This document shows, piece by piece, positions 13,301 through 23,100 of a stretch of 64,000 nt of DNA (position 1 is its first letter; each line of letters starts with the position of its first letter). The stretch comes from Asterias rubens (Eukaryota > Echinodermata > Asteroidea > Forcipulatida > Asteriidae). A model generated the notes under the pieces. It did not search any database and had not been told where the DNA came from. It saw only the letters and a list, made by a program, of their open reading frames with translations. The stretch lies in assembly GCF_902459465.1 (NCBI RefSeq), contig NW_022985703.1, forward strand, positions 186,001 through 250,000. Direction: 5' to 3'. Both the position numbers and the translations under genes were made by a program.

Positions 13301-16300
13301 AACAAATCACCGCTGTTATTAAGTTTGTAAAATTACTTGCATAATAAGACATCGTCAGACATCAAGTGGTTAAAAAAGAAAACTAGGTATGTTGAAGAGA
13401 ATCTGAGAGCAAAAATAAAAACAAGTCTCTTGTGTAAACCACTTATCTAACCTGTATGGCAGTCAGAAGAATGTTGGCGGCAGCATTTGCAATCTCCTCT
13501 GTCTGTGATGAGATGTACTTGGCAAGAGACGGCAGGGAGAAATCTTTCAGGACGGCGTTTGCCTGGAAGGAGAACAAGATGATTGACAAGAGGGTTACAA
13601 ATAAGTCTTTATGAAGAATTATATACCTCAGAGAATCCTCTAACCTGATTGGTTAAAAACTGAGTCATGAAAATAGCTGGGCCCCCCTTTTTCTTTCAAG
13701 ATGATGACATAGTTTACTATGCACGGGCAGTCAAAATAACGGTCGCAAATAGGTCGCTAGTGTGTAATATATGTTCCGTGTCACGGTAGTCGGGGGTTGG
13801 TTGATTTGAAGAATCTTTATTCGGCATATTAAAGAAATATTGACTGCTTAATAATCGGGGCACAGTAACAATTATAGGCCCTCGTTGATGTCAAAACCAT
13901 GACTATGCCCTCAGCTTCGCTTCGGGTATAGTCATGTTTTGACATCTGCGCCTTTTATGTCATGGCAGTCAACAAGGTTTTTATTGCCACCTTTCTTTTA
14001 ACCATGTATCAAATCTTAAAAACATCTGGAGGATTTTTGTTCTTGGTTTTTCCCCGGTTAAATCTGGCTTCTCCGTGTCACTCTGTTTCATGAGGTGAAA
14101 TGAAATAGCCCAGATTTCACCTCTTGATTACAATGTATATTCTATGACAATTAATAATACATGTAAACCCAATATTTTCATAATATTGTTTTATCAGACA
14201 TTAAACATTATTGTCAGTAAAACATTTTATAAAGACACCTGAATTTTATAAAATCCACTAAAAGTTTAACCACCTAAGTTTCCAAAGTCTTCAACATTGA
14301 TTCTCCATTCTCACCCTTGATCTGTGCCCCCTGCACAAGCAGCTTAAGACCCTCAGTCCAGCCAAGATCAACTCCTTATGATTACTGCTCAGTATATGCT
14401 GAATCTTAGACACAGCTCCCTCTGCAAAGATCCTCTCCGCTCCGGCTGGCTCCCTCGCTAAGACAATCAGGTTGTTGGCTGCCTGAAAAGTAAGAATATA
14501 CGCGCACTTAAAGACTTGACTCAAATCAAGCTTCCCAAGATATGTGATATGTTGTACAGATGGCACTTCTCCATGGGCTATCCTATTGGCACATCTCAGT
14601 AGTCACAATGAGCTACACATGTACATGTAGAAGAGAACTAAGAAAAGGGACTTAAAGGCCCGGTCACACAGGCCCTGATAATGGGAACGAAAAACGAGAA
14701 CGATAAAAATGCACGCCCTTGATTGGGTGAACAAGCGTGGGCCTATTCTGCGTGGAGCAGTTCAACCAATCAAGAGTGTGCATTTTGATCATTTTCATGT
14801 TCGTTCTCGTTATCGGGGCCTGTGTGACTGGGCCATTAGAGATGTAGAGAATAGGAGACTTTCCAACGCTAGGCGGCAGCAGACATACCGGGTAAATTCC
14901 CATTGTTTACGTAGTTCTGAACATGCGCATAATTCTGAGAACAATGGATTTACCCGGTAAGTCTGCTGCCCTCTATCGTCCCAGAAAGTCTCCCATTATG
15001 AATTATTACCTGTTGTCTTCTTTCGATATCGGACGTCTCATCCAGCAGTGCTGTAAACATTTGGGACACTTTACTGTCGGTTGTGGAAAGATTTTTGGCC
15101 TGAACAGACAAATTATACAAAAAACACAATCAGACATCAGTGACACAATCCTTCAATCCTTAGCTTGAAATTTACTTAAAGGCAGTGGAAACTATTGGTA
15201 ATTACTCAACATAATTATCATCATAAAACCTTTGTTGGTTACCAGTAATGGGGAGAGGTTCATAGGTTTGTCAATACTCGAGATATGTAACGAGCAATGG
15301 AGAGCCATTGTTAGTTTAAAACATTGTGAGAAACAACTCCCTCTGAAGTGACGTGGTTTTCGAGAAATCAGTAATTTTCCACTAATTGGATTTCGAGACT
15401 TCAAGTTTAGAACTTGAGGTCTCGAAATCAAGCATCAGAAAGCACACAAATTCGTGTGAAGAAGGGTGTTTTTTCTTTCATTATTATCTCGCAACTTCGG
15501 GGACCGATTAAGCTCAAATTTTCACAGGTTTGTTATTTTATGCATATGTTAAGATACACCAAGTGTGAAGACTAGTCTTTGACAATTACCAATAGTGTCC
15601 ACTGTCTTTAATTGCGCCAATATTGCCACAATGTATCTTGAGAATTAAAAATTAGTTGAGACCGGTGTCCTAGCCGCGACTATTTAAGGTGCGACTAGTC
15701 GAGTAGTAAATTTTATTAGTCGCCCAGGCCTGGGCAATGACCATGGGGCATGGAGGCAGTCGCCTTCGCTGCCTCCGTGGCATGCCTGAAAACTCATCCC
15801 TGCCCAACACAATCCGTACCTTTTCAGAGACCACTGCATTGAGTCGTCTCAGCATCCCCTGAACAGCTCCGTTCCCAGGGTCCAGCTGATTCAGTCTGTG
15901 GGCATCCTTGAAGGCTTCCTCCATCTTTCCTAGCTGCTCAAGGGCTTGGCATTTCCTGAACAGTGCTTTGGTATCATTAGGGGTGACATCCAGGGCTGTG
16001 AATATACAACATTGAGGAAATGTAGGGTAAGAATTAACTACAAATGGTAAATTTGCTGGTACAACCCACAATCCCGGCCAAAATGCTTGGGCCACCCCCT
16101 GTCATGTCCACTTCCCCATACAATAAAAATTATCTCCCCCGTCCCCCGCCCCCAGCTAAATATATTAACTAGAACCATGCCACAATGAGAACCAACATTG
16201 AAAAGGGGCAGGGGGCCAAAACGAGATATGGATTGTAGTCTTGGTACAAGACATCCCTGTTCTGTATTTCCAAGACAAATAAAAGTCAGCAATCAGCCCT

Positions 16301-19300
16301 ATCATGAATTGCCGCCATTCCCTCTTCAAATCGCTATCACCCCAATAACTGCTATGGGAGGATAGCGGTTCACGGAGCGATTGGCGGCAATTCATGATGA
16401 GGCAGATCTCAGACTTTTCTTGGTCGTGGAGATGCACCAAAACTGGGATTACTCTTTGATGGGAGTGTTGGCTCTAAAAAAGAGTCGGTGTGGTCTTGAT
16501 GTTTCGAACGGTATACTCTGCTCATCTTCAAGAGATAGCTGGTATCATGGTGGTGATGAAGCTTTAGTGGAGGTTGAGATAAGCACTTGTTTTGGGGCCA
16601 ATTGGACCAAGTCCTTCACTTTGGCAATTGAGGATTTGAGATTTTTAACTGGCTTTAATTTCATTCTTTAACATGTTTAATAGAATTATTGAAACAAAAA
16701 TACAGAGTAGTATCACTGACACTCTCTATCAAACGTGTCAAACAAATTTTTGGCTGTTTGAGGTCAGCAGAACAAATAGGAGCTTTCAAGAATAACAAGT
16801 CTAAGCGGATTAAAAAATAGTCATTAGCGAAATAGGGAAAGGCACCTGACCGGAACTAAAGAAAAAGAAATAACTGTTTTACCAGCGCTAGCATCCTGAG
16901 CGGCTTTTTCATAGTTCAGCAGTTTCAAGTAACATGCAGAGCGATTCTTGTAGTATACTGCCCTCTCGGGGTGTCCGCTTGGACAAGACTTAATGGCTTT
17001 CGTGTACGAAGATAACGCATCCTCAAACTTTTCTAATTTGTAGCCGGCGTTGCCTTCCTCTTTCCACTTCCGAGCCTCTGCCAGCTAAAAAGAAACAATA
17101 ATATAAAATAAAGTACAATAAGTCTTTGAGAAATGTGAAAAGTTGTGTCAACAGAAAAACAATTTTTGTATAGGTTCTATTCAAACCAAGCACTTTTAAT
17201 TTTCAATAGTTCCCAAAAATTGCTGTATCAAAAAATCACTAATTAATAGACAATCTTGAAGAGCCCTCTGATAAATTGGTTTTACCAAACAATTTACTTA
17301 CAAAACAACTACCATAGTTCTTTCTCCTTTGATGAAATGCAGTCTACAAGTTGAAGGTTGTGAGTGACTTGAAACAGTAGGCATTGCAGTCAAATAACTG
17401 TTAGTACTTAAAGGCAGTGGACACTATTGGTAATTACTCAAAATAATTGTTAGCGTAAAACCTTTCTTGGTGACAAGTAATGGGGAGAGTTTGATGGTAT
17501 AAAACATTGTGAGAAACGGCTCCCTCTGAAGTGCCATAGTTTTCGAGAAAGAAGTAATTTTCCACAAATTTGATTTCGAGACCTCAAGTTTAGAACTTGA
17601 GGTCTCGAAATCAACTATCTAAACGCACACAACTTCATGTGACAAGGGTATTTTTTCTTTCATTATTATCTCGCAAGTTTGATGACCGATTGAGCTTAAA
17701 TTTTCGCAGGTTTGTTATTTTAGGCAAGAGTTGAGATACACCAACTGTGAAGGCTAGTCTTTGACAATTACCAATAGTGTCCACTGCCTTTAAAAGTACT
17801 AACAGTTATTTGACTCCAATTCCACTCACTAAATATTAGCTGTGAGTTTACTGGCTCAATCTAGGTTTGTGCATCTACATTTATTTTCCTTAACAGTTAA
17901 ATGAAATTAAATAATTTCCATCTTTGAATTTCTATCTGAACTAATCCTATCTGAACTAAAACATTTTGCCAGACTAGAAAACAAGGCTAAAACTCACAGT
18001 GTCTGTTACTTGGCTACAACCCAAGCAGAAAACATTTCTCCAGCCTGGAGAAAGGAATTCATGCTCCTCTAAAAAATAGTCTAGATGGAGGAAAACATGC
18101 ACCACGTAAGGAGTTCAAAAAAAATCTGTTTAGTTATTATCGTTTCTTCTATAAATATTAGTTATATTTTTAGCAAATACGATACTAACTAAAAAGTTTT
18201 GTTTTAACTAACAAAAGTGACCTTTATGGAAAGGCCTAGTTGCGATAATCGTAACCCTCCATCCTCCCGACGGTCGGAGACCGGAGGGTTACGACACAAG
18301 ACTGATATTATCGGTGTAACTAGCAGTTTTGACCAGTTTTTGCCAGACTCGTGATCAGATTCGTCCTTTTTTTCCACTTTCCAAAATCATGACAGACATT
18401 CTAAACACATGGAGTTGATCTTTATTGTATGACAACGTCATCTGGAACCCTTAAAACAACATCATGAAAATATTTGGCAGAAAAAACGACAAAAACTTAC
18501 CAAAAGACTGACCGAATATATCCATAATCCATAGCGGGGTCAACTAGTGATTTTGAACGTCGCACTTGCTTGGCAACAACCAATCAGCGTGACCCAACCA
18601 TGTGGGGGTATGGAGCAGCACACGGTACTTGCGCAGCATGCAGGCATGTACATGTACATGTACTGTATGAACATCGTGCGTGCACAAACTATACAGCTCG
18701 TATCGTAAGTACCGTGTGCTGCTCCATACCCCCACATGGTTGGCAAAAACGAGTCTGGCAAAAACTGGTCAAAACTGCTAGTTACACCGATAATATCAGT
18801 CTTGTGTCGTAACCCTCCGGTCTCCGACCGTCGGGAGGATGGAGGGTTACGATTATCGCAACTAGGAAAGGCCATAAAATAAGATAAACATTTGAAATAA
18901 ATACATTAGAATACAGCATTTTAATTTTATTTATTTGCAGTTATTGGAGTAAACAAAGAATGTCTTAGCTAAGTTTATATTATATTTTTTTGAAGCAACA
19001 CTTGAAAGGAGAAGAATAAATTAAAGTTACCTTTTAAAACTTTGTTTTAATAACTTTAAAAAAAAATTAGGCTCAAACAAAACAAAATTTATTATTCTTT
19101 AACGTTATCAATATCATTCAATGGTTTTGAGTATGAGTATGATTTTAAATTATAATATAATTATGTTAAATATACTTTTATTTTTGTATAATGTAGCCGT
19201 AGGCCCTTAGAAAAAAAGGTAAAGGAGGAGGTGATCGACTGGTCAAATTATGGTCACAGCATCTTTTTCACAAGTTGTGACCTACTTCAAAGTTCAATAT

Positions 19301-19783
19301 TTTTTTTTTACTTTCCGTTTGGTGCCACCACTTTTGTTTTCACTCATTTTTCACAAAAAGGGATATAATATTAAAATTTGAGGTAAATTTGATACTATTA
19401 ATACTACGTTTGTTTCATACCGAAAGAAAAAACGGTGGCGGGGGATAAGGAAACTTTTCCCTCTTTTTTTTTAAGCACACTATAAAATAACCAAAACTGA
19501 TCCAACACAACACCACCAACTTGTTACTTGTCACTTGTCTAAATACGGACAAAGCACACAAACTGCATTGGAATGTATGGAATGTCAATTCTTGCTAGAT
19601 CTTTCTATCCAGAACTTTCAGCGAAAACGGCTTTAACTTACGTTGTTTTGTTGTTTGTTGATAAGTAATGTTAACAGTAAACAGTTAAGACATTTCATGT
19701 GGAATAAATACTGTGAAAATGTGACAAAAACTAACCTTTTCTGCGGTTTTATCCGTATCCTTTGGTTCGCCCATACGTCCCAT
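1367..19783 (-). CDS. unc45: UNC45 myosin/Hsp90 co-chaperone, 3' part missing (17 exons)
   Basis: Exons in transcript order: 19783-19736, 17084-16883, 15995-15820, 15099-15010, 14482-14315, 13562-13452, 12668-12611, 11775-11614, 10483-10315, 9800-9638, 8813-8584, 8252-8111, 6957-6817, 6129-6014, 4763-4583, 3819-3704, 1484-1367. All have AG/GT borders and the phase is kept throughout, giving 2391 nt (797 codons). Residues about 17-140 form a three-TPR domain ([47 protein letters not shown]), the Hsp90-binding part. The rest is ARM-like, and the C-terminal part is the myosin-binding UCS domain with hallmark runs such as [16 protein letters not shown] and [18 protein letters not shown]. In other animals UNC45 folds myosin heads with Hsp90 in the cytosol. 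Vertebrate paralogues are about 930-945 aa, so roughly 130 residues are off the left edge; I see no further exon in 1-1366. The start is the first Met of exon 1 ([10 protein letters not shown]). A second Met three codons later is possible. The donor of the 6129-6014 exon (GTTTGT) is weak. Confidence 0.95.
2390..3250. repeat. Degenerate 130-146-bp tandem array
   Basis: About six units marked by ACCGTTTGCAATCGGATAAA and GGCTCTCAAAACACTCAAG at 2510, 2644, 2778, 2908, 3054 and 3195. It lies in the unc45 intron between exons 16 and 17. Confidence 0.9.
3418..3640 (-). mobile_element. tRNA-derived SINE (ACTCGGG family)
   Basis: Same family as at 53860-54552, read on the minus strand: tRNA-like head with GGTAGCCTACTTGGTAAGAC and GTGGGTTCAAATCCC, then CACAGGACTCGGGGGAAAG and ACACATCGGTGTATAAGACC. 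It lies in the unc45 intron next to exon 16. Confidence 0.7.
3995..4202 (+). mobile_element. Family H MITE
   Basis: CTATAGACGTGACCTATGTT to AGAGGTCACATCGTCTATAG, TIR of about 18 bp; interior GTTTTGCCCGGCGGTATGCG. The inverse copy is at 5248-5460. Confidence 0.8.
4215..4405. repeat. Short tandem repeat, about 35-bp units
   Basis: AATGGCAGCCATTTTGAATAA-like units repeated about five times with variable spacing. It lies beside the family H MITE in the unc45 intron between exons 15 and 16. Confidence 0.65.
4820..5165. mobile_element. Family A MITE, interrupted by a family B MITE
   Basis: Starts TTAAAGGCAGTGGACAC as in other A copies. It is split at 4840-4980 by family B and resumes with TATTGGTAATTATTCAAAAT. 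The right half is lost. It lies in the unc45 intron between exons 14 and 15. Confidence 0.75.
4840..4980. mobile_element. Family B MITE, nested in family A
   Basis: 141-bp near-palindrome: GGGAGACTTTCTGGGACG ... TTACCCGGTATGTCTGCTGC ... GAAAGTCTCC. The flanks rejoin to intact family A text (GACAC + TATTGG), which proves it inserted second. Confidence 0.85.
5248..5460 (-). mobile_element. Family H MITE, inverse copy
   Basis: CTATAGACGATGTGACCTCT to AGGTCACATCGTCTATAG; inverse complement of 3995-4202 along its whole length. Confidence 0.8.
7045..7150 (-). mobile_element. SINE body fragment
   Basis: Contains AGCTCCCTGGGGAGTATACA and CCTCTGCCCTCGCAGGTACC, the inverse of the internal body of the (ATT)n SINEs. 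It lies in an unc45 intron between exons 12 and 13. Confidence 0.5.
7335..7689. mobile_element. Family C MITE
   Basis: TTAAAGCCATTGGACACTTT at left and GAAAGTGTATAATGGCTTTAA at right, interior CCGCACGTTTCGCCGTGTCA. TTAA-flanked. It lies in the unc45 intron between exons 12 and 13. Confidence 0.8.
8403..8566. mobile_element. Family E MITE (CGAGTTAGGA type)
   Basis: Inverted repeat with CTATCTCGAGTTAGAACGAG and CTTAGGAC/GTCCTAAG blocks; terminal GATTCACGAAACGC and the inverse GTTTGATGAAGTCGATGG. It ends 18 bp from unc45 exon 11. Confidence 0.65.
8845..9143. mobile_element. Inverted-repeat element with 38-bp TIR
   Basis: TTTCAGAATAGTCACTCCAG at left, and CTGGAGCGCCTGTCTGAAA at right, extending to GCGCCAAACCAAATT / AATTTGGTTCGGCGC. 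It abuts the L2/CR1 fragment at 9150. Confidence 0.7.
9150..9363 (-). mobile_element. 3' fragment of an L2/CR1-like retrotransposon ORF
   Basis: The minus-strand frame reads [16 protein letters not shown] then [19 protein letters not shown], the conserved C-terminal end of CR1/L2 ORF2 and similar to the end of the RT at 41958. Only the last 70 or so codons remain. It lies in the unc45 intron between exons 10 and 11. Confidence 0.7.
10738..10860 (+). mobile_element. tRNA-Asn-like SINE head or tRNA pseudogene
   Basis: GATAGCTCAGTTGGTAGAAC (A box), an anticodon loop ATGTTAA (GTT, Asn) and GGTTCGAGTTCC (B box) fold as a tRNA with six of seven acceptor pairs. It is followed by CAATTTTTCTTTGTTCAAC, also found after the tRNA-like head at 30945-31048, so this is a SINE family rather than a functional tRNA gene. 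It lies in the unc45 intron between exons 8 and 9. Confidence 0.6.
12250..12402 (-). mobile_element. tRNA-derived SINE fragment (ACTCGGG family)
   Basis: Body of the SINE seen at 53860-54552 (TTAGCACTGTATACTCAGTACTTTCC and a CACAGGCATATTACTCGG-like block); the tRNA-like head is lost. It lies in the unc45 intron between exons 7 and 8. Confidence 0.55.
12391..12577. mobile_element. Family G MITE, TTA target duplication
   Basis: TTA-AGGCTGTGTCACACTGCAG to CTGCAGTGTGACTCGGCCT-TTA; TIR of about 25 bp including CGATAACGATCAC. A 3-bp TTA duplication is typical of PIF/Harbinger elements. It lies 34 bp from unc45 exon 7. Confidence 0.75.
12797..13087 (+). mobile_element. tRNA-Cys-like SINE with (AAAC)n tail
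   Basis: The head CACCGCGGTCAAGTGGTTAG contains an A-box-like block, an anticodon-loop-like TTGCAAT, and the B box GGTTCGAATCC at 12850-12860. The body ends in (AAAC)n at 13054-13087. It is a different family from the (ATT)n-tailed SINEs. It lies in the unc45 intron between exons 6 and 7. Confidence 0.75.
14652..14837. mobile_element. Family G MITE
   Basis: TTAAAGGCCCGGTCACACAG to CTGTGTGACTGGGCCATTA; inner AGAACGATAAAAATGCAC inverse-repeats with GTGCATTTTGATCATT. It lies in the unc45 intron between exons 4 and 5. Confidence 0.8.
14853..14994. mobile_element. Family B MITE, opposite orientation
   Basis: AGGAGACTTTCCAACGCTAG ... GGTAAGTCTGCTGCCCTC ... GAAAGTCTCCC, inverse of the copy at 4840. 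It ends 16 bp from unc45 exon 4. Confidence 0.85.
15176..15611. mobile_element. Family A MITE, full length
   Basis: TTAA at both ends, termini AAAGGCAGTGGA...ACTATTGG and the inverse CCAATAGTGTCCACTGTCTT. The centre has the hairpin TTTCGAGACTTCAAG / CTTGAGGTCTCGAAA. About 436 bp. It lies in the unc45 intron between exons 3 and 4. Confidence 0.85.
16301..16398. repeat. Inverted repeat, 16-bp perfect core
   Basis: ATCATGAATTGCCGCC (16301-16316) pairs with GGCGGCAATTCATGAT (16383-16398), with further imperfect pairing inward (CGCTATC/GATAGCG). It lies in the unc45 intron between exons 2 and 3. Confidence 0.75.
17408..17793. mobile_element. Family A MITE, full length, inside another palindrome
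   Basis: Typical termini with TTAA at both ends. The flanks (17387-17407 and 17794-17814) are themselves inverse complements (GTCAAATAACTGTTAGTACT), so the MITE sits in the centre of a pre-existing palindrome. It lies in the unc45 intron between exons 1 and 2. Confidence 0.85.
18237..18864. mobile_element. MULE-like non-autonomous DNA transposon (long-TIR MITE)
   Basis: This 628-bp element begins TAGTTGCGATAATCG and ends with its inverse complement. The terminal inverted repeats are about 115 bp (18237-18352 and 18748-18864) and nearly perfect. A perfect 9-bp duplication GGAAAGGCC flanks it (18228-18236 and 18865-18873). Long TIRs plus a 9-bp target duplication are the signature of Mutator-like elements. 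A second, internal 37-bp inverted repeat (18594-18630 and 18707-18743) sits in the middle. There is no transposase. It lies in unc45 intron 1. Confidence 0.85.
18874..19735. other. unc45 intron 1, promoter-proximal part: nothing recognised
   Basis: AT-rich with T runs and no inverted repeats or open frames of interest, from the MULE-like element to exon 1. Confidence 0.4.
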
Positions 19784-20141
19784 GTTGGAAAACTTTGATC
19801 ACTGATGAAACGCTTTGTATATAGTGTTTGACACCCAGACACATAAACAACGTACAGTTACGGCATAAATCCAACAATACCGTTGGTATCAGACCACACT
19901 TTCTCACCACTTGGGGGCGCTATAATCCAGTCAAACTCCCAGACGATTTAGCAGGCAGGAAATACAGCTAGCTTTTGGCATCAGACTACTTATTAATTGG
20001 TTGCGTAATCTTGTTTATTTTGAACAGAAATAAACATGACATCAAACGTCAACGTATGATGACTCAAGAGTTGACGTGGAACGAACGATAAACAACAAAA
20101 TTCTTCCCAGATTTAGTTTAAACCACAGTCGGCAGTGAACC
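19784..20141. promoter_or_regulatory. Probable shared divergent promoter of unc45 and TBCEL
   Basis: These 358 bp separate the two opposed start codons, so both 5' UTRs and the core promoters must fit here unless there are unseen 5' exons. The stretch has an inverted CCAAT-type pentamer (ATTGG at about 19996), an AP-1-like TGACTCA at 20060-20066 and a CRE-half-like TGACGTGG at 20072-20079. I see no TATA box near either ATG. It contains none of the MITEs that fill the neighbouring introns. Confidence 0.55.
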
Positions 20142-23100
20142 ATGGGAGAACAAACTACCTTTATAAGTGCACTTAAGGAGAAATATTGCAGTGAAGATGA
20201 GGCACTTGAATGTAAAACTTTTGGGGTGCAAATTGTGGTGTTCGGGAGGGCGGCTCGACAGCGGGGGAGATCGCGGGGTGATAGCGCCGGGGAGCCCGGT
20301 GAGCACGAAGGCGGGGACGGTGGTGAAGAGAGTCCGGAGTTGGAGTACCTGAAAACGGCTGTATGTAGTCACTATTCATATAATTAATAATCATTAGGGT
20401 AAACCTTACTTTTGTAGTTCAGTTAAATTTCTAAATTCTAATAAATCTAGTTTATAGGTATAGATTTATTAGTTAGTTAGACTAGTACTAGCCTAAAACA
20501 TAGCCCCTAGAGTTTGATAAAGATTTTTGTATTTAATTTTTAAATGAAATCACGATACTTAGTTGTGATAGCCTAATTTATGTTGTTTATGACGTTCATG
20601 TCAATCAACGTCTCTGTTGCATGTTGTTTATACATAAACTTACTTATAAATTATCCCAGGCCAGGGTGAACTATAAAGTTAACAGGTGACAATTTGTTGT
20701 TGTATTTTCTTCATTAAAAGCACCATTACATCATCAAGGAACATGACAAAAACCAAACGACACTAGAGCCAGTATAACTGAGGTGGACATTATTAAATAC
20801 TCCTTTAAAATTGTATTTACATCTGCGGTCAAACAACTGCAGATAGTCAAACAAACTAATTAACCTACTGCGCCCTTACCAAATTACAAAACTTTTCCAA
20901 TCATTTTTAAAAACTTGTAGGTGCTGTGCGACCAAGGAATCAGCCAGGCTGCCATTCCATCAAACGGACTGTCCTCCCTCTGTCCAAATATTTCAGACCT
21001 GGATCTTTCGGGCAATGCGTTGAGTAGCTGGGAGGAAGTATTTACGATATTCAAACACTTGCCTCGTCTGAAGTTTTGCAATCTAAGCTCAAACCCCCTG
21101 AGGGGGAGACAGGTACGCTTAAAAAGACTATTCAGGTTTTTTTCTCGCAACTTTCCTCAGGTAAGGGGCACTTCTATAACTGGGACCCAGGTCAAAATTC
21201 TAGTTGAACCTAGTTAAACTGGGTTTACTTGGGAACTAGTTGAAAACCAGTTGATAAACTAGTTAAACACAGTTAAAACCAGTTGGTTTAATATGGAAAA
21301 TGGACAGACACCAACTGGTTTATAATTTAAACCTAGTTGAACACAGTTAAACCTAGTCCAAACCAGTTGGTTAGTATGGAAAATGGACGACTTTGGTCAC
21401 TATCCAGTTGAACCAGTTGACCCCAGTTAACTGGGTTCAACTGGAATTTTGCAAAGGGCACATGTCAGCAAATGCACAGCATGAGGCCTTAAATTATTCA
21501 GTGACTACACTGTAGTCAGCAGGACCAAATAACTTGTGTTCACTAGTCCAGCTGCTTTTAAGTTACATATTGGACGCTTTCGGTAAACAGTATTGTCCAA
21601 GGCCCACAGTTTGTGTATCAAAACTTATATATAAAATAACAAACCTGTAAAAGTTTAGGCTCAATTGGTCATTGGAGTCGGGAGAAAATAACGGGGGAAA
21701 CCCACCCTTGTTTCCGCACGTTTCGCCGTGTCATAATAAATAAATCCGTAATTCTCAATATGGAGAATTGATATTGTTTTAATGTTTTCTCAAAATTTTA
21801 ACATTTCATGGAAGTATATTTCAAGATAAGCCTTTCACCATTACCTTCTGTAAACCCTGTAAGTTATTTGTAAATCTGTGAACTTAAAAAAAAACAAAAT
21901 CTGTTCCGAAAGTGTCCAATGGCTTTAAAACAATAAACCAATAACTTTTCTCAATCAAGCAGGAGCCACTTTATGCACTAGCTAGCCAGCCATGCCACCC
22001 AATGTCCTTTACTTACAGTTTGAAATAAATGTGCTATCAATATTTTATTTGAAAATTAACCACTAGGTGAATGAATATTTTTATTTCTTATTTGTATTCA
22101 AACAGATTTGTGACAAACTTGACTTTTCTTGTGGCGTCGATGACTTGGTGCTCAACAATACTAAAGTAACATGGAGTGAAGTGGTGGCCTTATCACGCCT
22201 TTTGCCCAACTTGAAACAACTTCATTTGTGCATGAATGGTAATAAAAAAGTTGTTCATGTGAACTCGATACAGTAAATTTTCAAACAAAATTTTCAGAGA
22301 TGGCGATAAATAAATTAGTAATTCTACTGGAGGTATGCAAGCAAGCACATTATCTGGCCCAGGGCAGCAACCGCCCTTTCATTTTGGGGCAAAACAGTGG
22401 GGACAATTGGGGCAAAGCACAAAGACAAATTTTGCCATTGGAGAAAGCTTGAGTCATCACTAAAGGCTAGTAAATAAAATGGCATAATAAAAGTTCCTGA
22501 AAATGGACTTTTTTAAAGACACTAGACACTATTGGTAATTGTCAAAGACCAGTCTTCTCACTAACTGTATCTCAACATGCATAAAATAACAAACAAGTGA
22601 AAATTTGAGCTCAATCGACATTGTGTGCATTCAGATGCTTGATTTCAAGACCTCAAATTCTAAATCTGAGGTCTCGGAATCAAATTCGTGGAAAATTACT
22701 TCTTTCTCGAAAACTACATGACGTCAGAGGGAGCCGTTTCTCACAGTGTTTTATACTATCAACAGCTCTCCATTACTTGTTACCAGTTAAGGTTTTATGC
22801 TAATAATTATTTTGAGTAACTACCAATAGCATGAATAGTGTCCACTGCCTTTAAAGATAAAAATGCAAACATCAAACTAATGTTGAATTGCCCAGAAGTG
22901 CTCCCCCTAGATAAAAATGGTGCACCTCCTCTCCCCCCTTCACCCACCACCCAACCCTTTAAATGTAACCCTAGCTTTGGGATAAATGTTGCACTGTTTC
23001 CTGTCAATCACTTTGTTGGATTGTGTGTTACCCTGCGGTGCAGTGTAATGTAATGTTTCCAATGATTTTCTTGGGTTGTTGTATTATTTTATTGTGCAGA

